64,000 nucleotides of DNA. Source: Acetomicrobium sp. S15 = DSM 107314 (GTDB taxonomy: Bacteria > Synergistota > Synergistia > Synergistales > Thermosynergistaceae). The stretch is taken from positions 62,001-126,000 of the forward strand of contig NZ_JADEVE010000184.1 in the NCBI RefSeq assembly GCF_016125955.1, read 5' to 3'. Shown piece after piece: positions 43,616 through 51,728 of the stretch; position 1 is the first letter of the stretch, and the number at the start of each line of letters is the position of its first letter. The notes under the pieces were generated by a model that saw only the letters and a program-made list of their open reading frames with translations, did no database searches and was not told the DNA's origin. The position numbers and the translations under genes are program-made.

Positions 43616-44623
43616 TTGTTGAAAAGAATCCTCATCTTAAGTACAGGCGGAACCATAGCTAGTGTCAAGACGAAAGAAGGACTTACTCCCAAGCTTGGTC
43701 CTGAGGATATATTTGTGCTTGCCGGGGTCGACCGAAACATAGCAAGCGTTGAGTTTAAGGAAATCTTGAACATCGATAGCTCTCTTATGCAGCCGGAAGA
43801 TTGGGAACTTATTGCAAAGGAGGCCTTCGCCGGCCTGCAAAAGTACGACGGGATTGTGGTCACCCATGGCACGGACACCTTGGCGTACACAGCTTCTATG
43901 CTCTCCTTCATGTTGAAGAACTTGGAAAAACCGGTTGTGTTGACCGGCGCAATGATCCCTGCGGGTATGCCCGAAAGCGATGCTCACAGAAACTTGAGGG
44001 ATGCCCTCCTGTTCGCATCCTCCAATTTCGGTGGTGTGTTTGTGGCGTTCGCTGGAAAGATCATGAAAGGCTGTAGAACTTCAAAAGTGAGCACAGTAAG
44101 GGTAGATGCTTTTGATAGTATAAATTATCCTGTCGTGGCATATATAAGCGACGATGGAAAGTTAAGTTTTAATGTAAGTCCAACCGAGCTTACCGGCCGC
44201 CCCGAGCTGGATGCAAAATGGGACAGCCCTGTCTTCCTCCTCAAACTGACTCCAGGCATCGATCCGAGGATAATCGGCAAGTTAGTCGAGATGGGTTATA
44301 GAGGATTGATTCTCGAGTGCTTTGGGTCGGGTGGCCTTCCTTATAGAAAAAGAGATCTGCTTAAAGAAGTGGAGAAAGTGGCTAACACTCTGCCCATTAT
44401 CCTAACCACCCAAGTGCCTTATGGCATTGTCGACTTGAGGGAATACGAGATAGGGGTAAGGGCAATGAGGGCTGGCGCGATATCTGCCTATGATATGACG
44501 AGGGAGGCATGCGTCACCAAACTCATGTGGGCTTTGGGACATTCGAGCGATGTGGAAGATATAAGACGCATTGTTCACATGAACGTATCAGGGGAAATAT
44601 CGATTCCTTCAGAGGAGGCGTAG
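43616..44623 (+). CDS. L-asparaginase
   Basis: TTG start (a second TTG codon follows at 43619) behind GGAAGGGG. 335 residues with TGGTIASVKTKEG (nucleophilic Thr), VVTHGTDTLAYTASML (Thr-Asp pair) and the Lys in SKVSTVRVDAF. These are all canonical. It deamidates asparagine to aspartate and ammonia. No signal peptide, so cytosolic. It opens a tight three-gene run: an unrecognised protein 2 bases on and a DAACS symporter, an arrangement that suggests uptake and breakdown of asparagine/aspartate-like compounds. Confidence 0.93.
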   Translation: MLKRILILSTGGTIASVKTKEGLTPKLGPEDIFVLAGVDRNIASVEFKEILNIDSSLMQPEDWELIAKEAFAGLQKYDGIVVTHGTDTLAYTASMLSFMLKNLEKPVVLTGAMIPAGMPESDAHRNLRDALLFASSNFGGVFVAFAGKIMKGCRTSKVSTVRVDAFDSINYPVVAYISDDGKLSFNVSPTELTGRPELDAKWDSPVFLLKLTPGIDPRIIGKLVEMGYRGLILECFGSGGLPYRKRDLLKEVEKVANTLPIILTTQVPYGIVDLREYEIGVRAMRAGAISAYDMTREACVTKLMWALGHSSDVEDIRRIVHMNVSGEISIPSEEA

Positions 44624-44625
44624 CC

Positions 44626-45792
44626 ATGGCTATATGTATAGCAGGTCATATAGGGGTGGGCCACGTCTTCAGCCATTCGGGGATAAACCAGGACGACTCA
44701 CAAGGCTTTGCTGCCATAAGTCGCATATTGTGCGAGCGCTTTGGCATTAGGACTATCATTAAGGAGGTTTTCGTGGAAAAGGGAACGCTTTTGGTGAGAA
44801 CCGAGGACGGGGGGATAGGGAAAGCCGTTCCAAGGCGTGGCATAGCGCCCTTTGAGGCAGAAATCCTAAAAAGGCTTATCGGTGAGGATGCCGCTTTGCC
44901 TCATCTAACAGTCTTAAAAGTCTTCGGCAGAATGTATGGCCACGGTGTGACCGATCTCCCCGTGGCGACGGAATATGCCGTGGCAGCTTCCGTCGTGGAT
45001 GCCTTTGTTAGAAAGATTCCAGGTTTTGTCGTCGCAACCAGCGAAGGTGAAGTTGCAAGTGACGTTATAGGTGGAGTACAGATTGATGCGGAAGGGGTCC
45101 ATTTAGCTCTTTTGCTCACGATAAATGGGTCGAGAATTGGCATCGGCCCCGTGGAAGATTTAGAAGGAAACGTACCTTTGCCACCCAAGCGGGAGGTGAT
45201 GCAGAGGATAGGAGCGCTAAAGGCTCCTACTATAGTGGTAGAGAGCAAAGCCTACCTGCCGCATTTAAAGCTCGAGAAGGAAGCTTTTTTGATCAGGTTT
45301 AACGAGGCGATCGATAATGTTGTCGTTGGAGAAAGCTTAGAGGAGGCGCTGAAGAAAGAGAGGTTAAATTACATCCTTGTAAGAGATGCCTTTCCTGAGA
45401 AAAAGGGCGAAATGAAGGATAAGCTGGTTGAAATATCGAGCAACATAGCGCGGCTTGCTATCCTAATGGCGGCTACAGATAATGCTGATGGCAGGGCGAT
45501 GGCAATCGCAGAACTGGCAAGGCTCATCTCCGAAGATGTAGGCGGCGTAATATTTATGAGCAATGCTTTAAACGATGTCGTTCGAGGTGCCGGTCTTGTG
45601 CCAGGCACTGGAGTTGTGTTGTCTATAGCTGTGCCTAAAAGTTACCTCGATACCCATGTGGCGCTCTTTACCACTAAAGAGGAAGCTGGTATAATTAGTA
45701 TGGCAGTTTTGGCCGCAGCAAGGGTGCTTTGGGGTCGTTACGATGAAGCGATGAAAGAGCTTGAGGAAAAATATATAGAGCCGTTAGGCTAA
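44626..45792 (+). CDS. Unrecognised protein between asparaginase and symporter
   Basis: ATG 44626 follows AGAGGAGG by 8 bases. 388 residues, no signal peptide, no clear membrane helix. The N terminus reads AGHIGVGHVFSHSGINQDDSQGFA, a Gly/His-rich loop that could hold a metal. Other motifs are FGRMYGHGVTDLPVATEYA, EVASDVIGGVQIDAEGVH and a C-terminal helical part (DNADGRAMAIAELARLISEDVGG, GAGLVPGTGVVLSIAV). I do not recognise the family. The operon, two bases after asparaginase and 12 before a dicarboxylate-type symporter, suggests a second enzyme in the same catabolic route. Confidence 0.8.
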   Translation: MAICIAGHIGVGHVFSHSGINQDDSQGFAAISRILCERFGIRTIIKEVFVEKGTLLVRTEDGGIGKAVPRRGIAPFEAEILKRLIGEDAALPHLTVLKVFGRMYGHGVTDLPVATEYAVAASVVDAFVRKIPGFVVATSEGEVASDVIGGVQIDAEGVHLALLLTINGSRIGIGPVEDLEGNVPLPPKREVMQRIGALKAPTIVVESKAYLPHLKLEKEAFLIRFNEAIDNVVVGESLEEALKKERLNYILVRDAFPEKKGEMKDKLVEISSNIARLAILMAATDNADGRAMAIAELARLISEDVGGVIFMSNALNDVVRGAGLVPGTGVVLSIAVPKSYLDTHVALFTTKEEAGIISMAVLAAARVLWGRYDEAMKELEEKYIEPLG

Positions 45793-45804
45793 GGGGGTGT
45801 TGTT

Positions 45805-47046
45805 ATGGCAGAGTTAGATACTGTGTTGAGGCTCGGCAAGAGGCCGCTTTATATTCTCATGGGAGCCGTGATCGGCGCAGTCGTGGGGGCCATCATCGGT
45901 CCTGAGATCTCGGTCATAAAACCCTTCGGTGACGCATTTATCTATCTTTTAAGGTTCATAGTGGGTCCGCTTATCCTTGTTTCGATAGCCCACTCAGCTA
46001 CTGTTGTAGAGGATTATCGCAGAATGGGGAGGGTTTTTGGTTGGTTTATGGCCTATTGGGCGATTATGGGTATTATTGCCGCTGTTATTGGATATACAAC
46101 AGCTAATATTATGAAGCCTGGTATAGGCGTCGCGCTCGGAGAGAAAGAGATTCAACTGGCTGCCGTATCGGTGCGGGATGTTATATTAGGGTGGATACCC
46201 CAGAACAGCATCAGACCGCTATTGGAACTCAACATCGTACAGGTCATAATTATAGCTCTATTGGTAGGCTTTAGCGTAGTCTTAGTCAAGGATGTAGCCC
46301 CTCAAGAGAGCAAATTCATGAAAGATTTCCTCGCCTCAGCATTGGCAGTAATCTATAAGATTGTTGATATTATACTCTGGTATGCGCCTATTGGAGTGTT
46401 CGCTCTCATGGGCGATCTCGTTGGGACCATTGGAGGAGTGGGTCTTGCCGCCGTAGGCAAAATGGTGCTCACTCAATGGACAGCTTATTTGCTGATTTTT
46501 ATTATAGTGCATCCGATTGTTTTGCTCTTGATACTTCGAGTCAACCCGCTAACATTTTGGAAAAAGGTTTACCCTGCCATGATAACAGCCTTCTCTACCC
46601 AGAGCAGTTCTGCTACACTTCCGGTGACGTTGAGGGTAACGAAGGCACTGGGCGTCCCGGATGATGCAGCCAATCTGATCCTTCCCATAGCGGCTACCAT
46701 CAACATGCAAGCTGTGGCTGCAGAAATGCCCATTTATGCGGTATGGGCGGCACAGATGTATGGCGCACAGCTCACCGTGGCGCACGTGGTCGTGGCGCTC
46801 CTCATGGGGGTTTTCGGCGCTGCTGCATGTGCCGGCGTTCCTGGTGGCGGTATATTGATCGCCGCCATTACGCTCCAAACGTTGGGGTTGCCCCTCGCGC
46901 CGGTGGGGTGGATAGCTGGCATATATGTCGCCATAGATGTTTTAAACACGACATTGAACGTTACGGGCGATCCGCTCGGCGTGATGGTGGCGAGCAAGGC
47001 ATTGGGAGAGTTCGACAGGGAAAGATTCTATGCTCCTATAAAATAG
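45805..47046 (+). CDS. Dicarboxylate/amino-acid:cation symporter (DAACS), divergent
   Basis: ATG behind AAGGGGGTG. 413 residues with the SDF fold: STQSSSATLPVTLRV (serine-rich hairpin 1), GVPGGGILIAAITLQTLGLP (hairpin 2) and about 8 helices. The usual TM7 NMDGT reads NMQAVAAE, and the TM8 DRxRTxxNVTGD reads DVLNTTLNVTGD, so Asp of the cation site and the substrate Arg/Asp pattern are changed. It is an inner-membrane importer whose coupling ion and substrate may differ from GltP. It is last in the asparaginase operon and ends at a terminator. Confidence 0.9.
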   Translation: MAELDTVLRLGKRPLYILMGAVIGAVVGAIIGPEISVIKPFGDAFIYLLRFIVGPLILVSIAHSATVVEDYRRMGRVFGWFMAYWAIMGIIAAVIGYTTANIMKPGIGVALGEKEIQLAAVSVRDVILGWIPQNSIRPLLELNIVQVIIIALLVGFSVVLVKDVAPQESKFMKDFLASALAVIYKIVDIILWYAPIGVFALMGDLVGTIGGVGLAAVGKMVLTQWTAYLLIFIIVHPIVLLLILRVNPLTFWKKVYPAMITAFSTQSSSATLPVTLRVTKALGVPDDAANLILPIAATINMQAVAAEMPIYAVWAAQMYGAQLTVAHVVVALLMGVFGAAACAGVPGGGILIAAITLQTLGLPLAPVGWIAGIYVAIDVLNTTLNVTGDPLGVMVASKALGEFDRERFYAPIK

Positions 47047-47047
47047 A

Positions 47048-47108
47048 ATAGCAAGTGGGGTGCGACGAGCTGCTGCGCGTGCAACAATCCGTCGCGCCCC
47101 CTTGCTAT
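47048..47108. terminator. Terminator between convergent symporter and LUD genes
   Basis: ATAGCAAGTGGGGTGCGACG (47048-47067) pairs with 47090-47108 over about 19 bp with one bulge; TTTT follows on the plus strand. Confidence 0.8.
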
Positions 47109-47109
47109 T

Positions 47110-47760
47110 TTAGTAGCCGAGCGCTTCGCCGACCAAGATCACATGAGCGTCGCGACCCGTAGGTACCCGCTCGAGGGTTAACACTGCCCTGCAAAGCCGC
47201 TCTGGACTGTTGCAGTTTACGCAGTGCCCCACGCTCTTGCAGGGGACGTTCGTGTTCAGACGGATAGCATTCATAGGGGTAGCCACGTCTCTGATCCGCT
47301 GTATGGCAGATTCTACGTCGCGACACACCTTGTTTATCCCTACTACAAAAATTATCCTGTTGCTCGCCCAGGCCATTCCTGAGACGCGGTTGCCGGAGCC
47401 ATCGATATTGACGAGGATTCCGTCGAGCGTCACGGCGTTTGAGCTAGTCAACAATACATCCGATGCGTTTTCGTCCATGAGCCTTTTGGCTCTCTCTTCG
47501 GGTGACAGAGATACACCCCAATGGTGGAATATCTTGTGTCCTCGCGACTCGAGAGCCTCGGGCAAACCCAGCTCCCTGATCGTTACACTTCCTGGGATGC
47601 CGACGGATGCACCGGGGGGTATGAGTTCCAAGACAGCCTCCCTGGCCGCATTTCCTGTCTCTACATAGCGAGCCTTGAATCCGTTTCCTTCCAGTGCCTT
47701 GGTAACGCTTGCTCCCAGACGTCGGTAGTATTCTTTGCGCACATCATCCCACGACGACAT
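47110..47760 (-). CDS. LUD-domain protein (LutC/YkgG-like)
   Basis: 216 residues. A LUD (DUF162) domain is recognised by PPGASVGIPGSVTIRELGL, LTSSNAVTLDGILVNIDGSGNRVSGMAW and VVGINKVC. C-terminal Cys in CKSVGHCVNCNSPERLC may bind a metal or Fe-S cluster. LUD proteins include LutB/LutC of lactate oxidation; stand-alone relatives such as this are common in anaerobes and unassigned. It is not next to lutA or lutB. Convergent with the symporter. Confidence 0.85.
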   Translation of the reverse strand: MSSWDDVRKEYYRRLGASVTKALEGNGFKARYVETGNAAREAVLELIPPGASVGIPGSVTIRELGLPEALESRGHKIFHHWGVSLSPEERAKRLMDENASDVLLTSSNAVTLDGILVNIDGSGNRVSGMAWASNRIIFVVGINKVCRDVESAIQRIRDVATPMNAIRLNTNVPCKSVGHCVNCNSPERLCRAVLTLERVPTGRDAHVILVGEALGY

Positions 47761-47862
47761 GGTTTCACCTCCAGCTATGAGATGTTAAAATAAATTTAAC
47801 GTATTGGGCTCTGCAGCCCGACGTTAATTAGCATAACACAAGCGAGAGGGAGGTTAAAGGAA

Positions 47863-48132
47863 GTGTGCGACGTCATTACTCCTGAATCCGTAGGTCATCA
47901 CCATGTGAGCGACCCCTTAGAGGTGGCCGAACTGCTCCGAGAGACTTTGGCTGAGGAGCTTCGCTCTATGAACGACATCCAGGCACGGTGGCACATGATA
48001 GAGGACGACAAGGTGAAACATGCCCTGGAGCACATCTTGGGAGACAAAAGACGCCTTTTGGTGGCCCTGTGGGGCCTCCTCTCAGAGGTGGAGACGCGTG
48101 CTTGGAGCGATGCCGGCGAGAGGCATGCCTGA
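47863..48132 (+). CDS. Small helical protein, degenerate ferritin-like
   Basis: GTG start behind GAGGGAGG. 89 residues, mostly two helices: DPLEVAELLRETLAEELRSMNDIQARWHMIEDDKVKHALEHILGDKRRLL. The spacing resembles small ferritin-like/encapsulated ferritin proteins, but the second-helix E-x-x-H is replaced by D-K-R-R, so iron binding is doubtful. A His-His-His stretch lies near residue 12. It overlaps the 3' end of the convergent sfsA-DUF123 gene by 51 bases. Family assignment is tentative. Confidence 0.5.
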   Translation: MCDVITPESVGHHHVSDPLEVAELLRETLAEELRSMNDIQARWHMIEDDKVKHALEHILGDKRRLLVALWGLLSEVETRAWSDAGERHA

Positions 48133-49269
48133 CGTGGATGAGGTGTGCCCGATAAGGGCGCCCCTGTACGGCCTGTCTAAACGATAGTAGAGCAGCAAAT
48201 TTACGAAGTCGGTGCGTTTAATGGGGTCTTTCAAGAAGCCGAACAAATGCGATCTGCAATCGCAATCGCTTGCGCCGAAGTTGGTTATAGCGAAGTCGCA
48301 TATCCCCATGAGATCCTTCGATAGGAGACATTCTATGTCTTCTTGGGTCCTTATGGGAAGAAGACGTGTAGCTTTGGAAGCGCTGCTCAGATAATCTATA
48401 TGCCAATGCTCGTTCTTTCTCTTTCTGCTGTGGCGATTAACGCGCGCCGACAGGTTCTTTTTGGCGGAGCCGACGTAGACGTAATACGCTGGGCGGAAGG
48501 AAATCTCTCCTAAGGAGCCGATTTTTATAGTCTTCGGCTCCTTCAGCTCGAAAATAACCATATAGGCGCCGCTATCGGCCATTTCCCTATCGATAATTTG
48601 CCAAGGGATGGTAAGCCTTTCGGGATTTACCCGCATTGTGAGCTCTTCGTCCCAACGCACTGCGACAGGGGCTATGTCGATGATGTTGCGGGCATTCGCA
48701 AGGGCAGTCGCAAAGTCGAAATCGGTGTGGTAGTCTGGGATGAACGCCCTTGGGCTTAAAGAATTTACAATGAACAACAGGAAGGCTTTGAAACCCTCCT
48801 TAGTCAGCCTGGCCATCTCCTCGATGTGCCTTTTACCCCTCGCGGTGACGGCGTCAGGAAAGGCAGCTACCTCTTTTCCGAAGAGCGTGCAGGATTTGAC
48901 TTCCAGCAAGACCTTTTGGCCGTCCCTTTCGAGCAAAAAGTCGAAACGGCTATCGCCTATCGTAAATTCCGGCCGTATCAGCTCAGAATCCTCGAGTCCG
49001 GGAACGAGGTTTCTCGCGAGCATGTGTCTCGCCGCGCGATTGGCCATGTGAGTGTGCAGCAGTATCCATTCGTTCGCCCTTTTAGCGGCCATGACTACAT
49101 ACGGCAATGTGCCCGATGACGCCGCCAGTAGCAATGGAGTGCCTGGCAACAAGATTTCCCACAGCCTTCCTGGGTTTGGCAGGTAAGCGGAGACGACGCC
49201 ATTTTTGGTCTCGACCCTAACGACGAACCTGTTTGGGCGATCAAGAAAATATGCCAATATCCTTTTCAA
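48082..49269 (-). CDS. SfsA-DUF123 fusion protein
   Basis: TTG start (AAAAGG...). 395 residues. Residues about 1-225 are SfsA: GVVSAYLPNPGRLWEILLPG (OB-like part) and the nuclease-like core RFDFLLERDGQKVLLEVKSCTLFG with FPDAVTARGKRHIEEM. Residues about 240-365 are DUF123 (GIY-YIG-like): SGAYMVIFELKE, YYVYVGSAKKNLSARVNRHSRK and HWHIDYLSS, then CDCRSHLFGF. SfsA has a DNA-binding/nuclease-type fold; DUF123 is elsewhere attached to endonuclease III. The fusion suggests a role in DNA handling. A C-terminal 30-residue tail (PYRGALIGHTSS) is of unknown use. Confidence 0.85.
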   Translation of the reverse strand: MKRILAYFLDRPNRFVVRVETKNGVVSAYLPNPGRLWEILLPGTPLLLAASSGTLPYVVMAAKRANEWILLHTHMANRAARHMLARNLVPGLEDSELIRPEFTIGDSRFDFLLERDGQKVLLEVKSCTLFGKEVAAFPDAVTARGKRHIEEMARLTKEGFKAFLLFIVNSLSPRAFIPDYHTDFDFATALANARNIIDIAPVAVRWDEELTMRVNPERLTIPWQIIDREMADSGAYMVIFELKEPKTIKIGSLGEISFRPAYYVYVGSAKKNLSARVNRHSRKRKNEHWHIDYLSSASKATRLLPIRTQEDIECLLSKDLMGICDFAITNFGASDCDCRSHLFGFLKDPIKRTDFVNLLLYYRLDRPYRGALIGHTSSTSGMPLAGIAPSTRLHL

Positions 49270-49273
49270 TCGT

Positions 49274-49366
49274 TTACACCCCCGTTTCCCCGCTACGGAT
49301 ACCTTCTGCGAACTCTGGATATTCGGGGAGCCTCAAGCCAAGCTTCATGGTCTTGTCGTTTAACAT
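49274..49366 (-). pseudogene. N-terminal fragment resembling urocanate hydratase
   Basis: A 30-codon frame with ATG behind GAGGGGAATAAC. It reads LNDKTMKLGLRLPEYPEFAEGIR and then departs. From memory of the long-type urocanate hydratases, their start has the pattern LP-x-x-PEF-x-EGIRRAP-x-R; the frame here ends 7 residues later at a stop. It is read in the same direction as the fchA remnant upstream and just before sfsA. Probably an eroded hutU; confidence is moderate because the match is short and recalled. Confidence 0.45.
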
Positions 49367-49367
49367 G

Positions 49368-49457
49368 TTATTCCCCTCGTTCTACGAAAATCCTCTCTCT
49401 CAAGCGTTCCTGTAGCAATTCCCGATCTTTACCAAGGCCTGCCCGTTTCTTTATCAT
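49368..49457 (-). other. 29-codon frame between fchA remnant and hutU-like fragment
   Basis: ATG overlaps the end of the fchA frame (ATGA) and its TAA is one base before the next ATG. It encodes a basic, helical peptide (KKRAGLGKDRELLQERLRER). Such coupling is typical of operons, so this may be the fused ends of a deleted gene. No family recognised. Confidence 0.3.
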
Positions 49458-50092
49458 CTAAGGAAACTTCCTGTGGCTTCTTCAACATTGGCCACGTGGT
49501 TTTTGATCTCAGATAGGAGAGTGTCTATTTTACTTCTCGCGTCGACGGTTAAGGTTTCATTCGCTAACTCCATGAGGTTGATCTTGACGTTGTAGGCTGG
49601 TGAACGGGCCGCAGCTTGGGCGAGAGTAGCCGCTGTTCCGATATCCGAAATGGCGTTAGGGTTTTACATGACGCAAGCCGTTTCAGCCAGCGTCGTGACG
49701 TCGTGGCCGACACGAAGGGTCCTCATAGACACATGAAAGGTCTCTTTCTCAGCCTCTTGGGTGGCTTCTCTTCGGCGGTTTTTTCGTCTTCCATATTTCC
49801 ATATTTCCTTTGGGAGCCTCAGGGCGGCCATGAAGGTATCGAACGCCTCAATGCCATCTTCCGTAAGTTCCAAAAGGTGGATTTTCAGATCCGCTACTCT
49901 CTTGCCGACATCTTCCATGGCCTTCCGCCTGTCCCGATACTTTTCCTTTACCACGGCAAGGGTCGCCACCATGGAGATCAGGGCGGCGCCGAGTGATGCC
50001 GACAATGGAGCATTGCTCCCTCCACCTGGGGTAGGGGAGCCGGAAGCCAGTCCTTCTATGAATTCCTTTATGGTCATTTTGGACAGTTTCAT
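49454..50092 (-). pseudogene. fchA: Formiminotransferase-cyclodeaminase-like (FchA) gene broken by a stop codon
   Basis: ATG at 50092. The frame opens with the cyclodeaminase motif IEGLASGSPTPGGGSNAPLSASLGAALISMVATL and continues to residue 142, ACVM, then TAA (49664-49666). The same frame goes on without another stop for 69 codons, beginning NPNAISDIGTAATLAQAAARSPAYNVKINL, which is the family's normal C-terminal half. A single nonsense change therefore interrupts an otherwise complete 212-codon gene. The intact enzyme converts formimino-THF to methenyl-THF in histidine breakdown. Confidence 0.8.
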
Positions 50093-50596
50093 CTTTGCTC
50101 TTTTCTTTTTATTATAGGGCTGATTATCGAGTGACGAGCACTTCTTTTTGGACTTCTATATCAGATAATACGCCGGCATGATAGGTAGGTAAACCGCTTA
50201 GGGGTTGACGAAAATCCTTGAGAGTTATAAAAACCAAATCAGACATTCATCAGAAGCAGAGGAATATGCGTTCATCTCTATAGTGTAAAATGTGTGGCAT
50301 GTGGGTTATTTGGATAGCTCGTCAAGCGTCAGGGATCTTGCCTTCTTTGTAGGCTATGGATTAAAGCATTGTGCTTAACGATGGCGCAACTGGCATGTTT
50401 TTGAAGGAGTCCGTGAGGATGATTGCCCTTTTTGTTAGTTGTTAGACAAAGTGGAATTGTGGGCAATGGGGTTAAGGATTTTGGCCTTTGTGTCGTTAGG
50501 CGTTTTGGGTAAAATTTATACGATCTTTTTGTCGATGAATTAGTTTTGATTACTCCTTCATCAGCCTGCAATTGTTCCGTGAAAAGGGGGAACCGC
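50093..50596. other. AT-rich spacer upstream of the Mrp operon
   Basis: About 500 bases without a convincing gene. A 25-codon hydrophobic frame at 50466-50543 and a low-quality 80-codon minus frame (50329-50571) are the only candidates. Several TTGAC and TATAA-like words occur but no confident promoter pair. Confidence 0.35.
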
Positions 50597-51118
50597 TTGC
50601 GGACTTACAGAAAGGCACCTGTTGTCCTTTTCTTCGCTCTTTTTTCATTCTGGGTACTGTTTACAGGCAGAGTGGAGTTGTCGGTTCTGGCGATCGGAAT
50701 TGTGCTCAGCATGGTTGTTACCCGCATCACTTGGCGGACTTTTTTTTCGTCGGCTCACGAAATACAACATCACGTGGAGTCTCCGTTGCATTTTCGCCTG
50801 CGTGAGGCAGTGGTCTTTTTTCCGTTTTATGCCTGGAATATTTTTAAGGCGACCGCACAGGTGGCCTTTTTGGCGCTAAGGCCCCGCATTGAACTGATGC
50901 CGGGAATTATCAAGGTTGAGACCGGCCTTAAAAACAAAACTACTCTCGTGATCCTTGCAAATCAAATCACTCTTACGCCGGGCACCTTGACTGTTGACAC
51001 CGACATAACTAATCATAGTCTTTTTGTGCACTCCTTGAACCTCAGCACATTGGATGCATGCTCTGCCCGCGAGGAAATCAGACACCTTGAGGAGCGACTG
51101 AGGAGGCTCATGGAATGA
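50597..51118 (+). CDS. mnhE: Mrp-type cation antiporter subunit E
   Basis: TTG 50597 is chosen, 6 bases after AAGGGGG. 173 residues; two hydrophobic segments near the N terminus (APVVLFFALFSFWVLFTG, LSVLAIGIVLSMVVT), then FFPFYAWNIFKATAQVAFLALRP and a C-terminal soluble domain with LANQITLTPGTLTVD. This is the MnhE/MrpE (MbhA) family. It belongs to a multi-subunit membrane complex exchanging Na+ for H+. It is the first gene of an eight-plus gene operon with overlapping ends. Confidence 0.92.
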   Translation: MRTYRKAPVVLFFALFSFWVLFTGRVELSVLAIGIVLSMVVTRITWRTFFSSAHEIQHHVESPLHFRLREAVVFFPFYAWNIFKATAQVAFLALRPRIELMPGIIKVETGLKNKTTLVILANQITLTPGTLTVDTDITNHSLFVHSLNLSTLDACSAREEIRHLEERLRRLME

Positions 51119-51372
51119 TATTTTTTGTCTTGTGGGGGCTCATGCTTGCAGCGATAGCGGGATTCTGGCGAGTTATAGTGGGCCCTACGGTTCCCGACAG
51201 AATTGTCGCAGCCGACGCCCTGTCTATCATTCTGACCACGGTACTGACATTACTGGCCTTGGTCTTTGGGAACGGCATCTTCCTGGATATAGCTTTGGCC
51301 TTTGCGGTCTTGGCTTTCGCAGACGTGCTTATAATGGCTAAATACTTTGAGCATGGAGAGCTCCATCGATGA
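51115..51372 (+). CDS. mnhF: Mrp-type cation antiporter subunit F
   Basis: ATG overlaps the mnhE stop by 4 bases. 85 residues, three hydrophobic helices: FFVLWGLMLAAIAGFWRVIVGPTVPDRIVAADALS, then LTLLALVFGNGIFLDIALAFAVLAFADVLIMAKYFE. This matches MnhF/MrpF (MbhB). The conserved D-R pair in VPDRIVAAD is present. Confidence 0.92.
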   Translation: MIFFVLWGLMLAAIAGFWRVIVGPTVPDRIVAADALSIILTTVLTLLALVFGNGIFLDIALAFAVLAFADVLIMAKYFEHGELHR

Positions 51373-51728
51373 GGATCGAAGTGTCTCTTGTCGTCGCTTA
51401 TACCTTTATGGTCGTCGGTGTGTTTTTCTCCATAACCTCGGCTTTGGGGATAATAAGGTTTCCAGATGTTTATGCGCGAATTCACGCCGGCACGAAGGCA
51501 CTTACCGGAGGAGCTTTGATGGTTTTAGTCGGTGCGGCGATTTACGCCCCAACCTGGCAGGCTACGGCAAAGATACTCCTCATTGCCCTTTTCTTCGTGT
51601 TCACAAACCCCCTTTCGTCTCATGCCATTGCCAGGGCATGCTTTCGTCACGGTATTAGGCCCAAAATTGTCTTCAAGGATGACTATAGTGAAGCTCTGGC
51701 CAACAGCAAGGAGGAAATACAGTCGTGA
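51369..51728 (+). CDS. mnhG: Mrp-type cation antiporter subunit G
   Basis: ATG overlaps mnhF by 4 bases. 119 residues with three hydrophobic helices and the MnhG/PhaG pattern GVFFSITSALGIIRFPDVYARIHAGTKA (family motif RLPDVYTRLHAATK). The tail (KIVFKDDYSEALANSKEEIQ) is hydrophilic. MbhC equivalent. Confidence 0.93.
   Translation: MRIEVSLVVAYTFMVVGVFFSITSALGIIRFPDVYARIHAGTKALTGGALMVLVGAAIYAPTWQATAKILLIALFFVFTNPLSSHAIARACFRHGIRPKIVFKDDYSEALANSKEEIQS

Noticed and set aside
50466-50543. 25-codon hydrophobic frame upstream of mnhE
   Set aside because: Looks like a transmembrane helix but lacks a ribosome-binding site and any conserved feature; too short to support.
50329-50571. 80-codon minus-strand frame before the Mrp operon
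   Set aside because: No domain pattern, unusual composition and no convincing ribosome-binding site.
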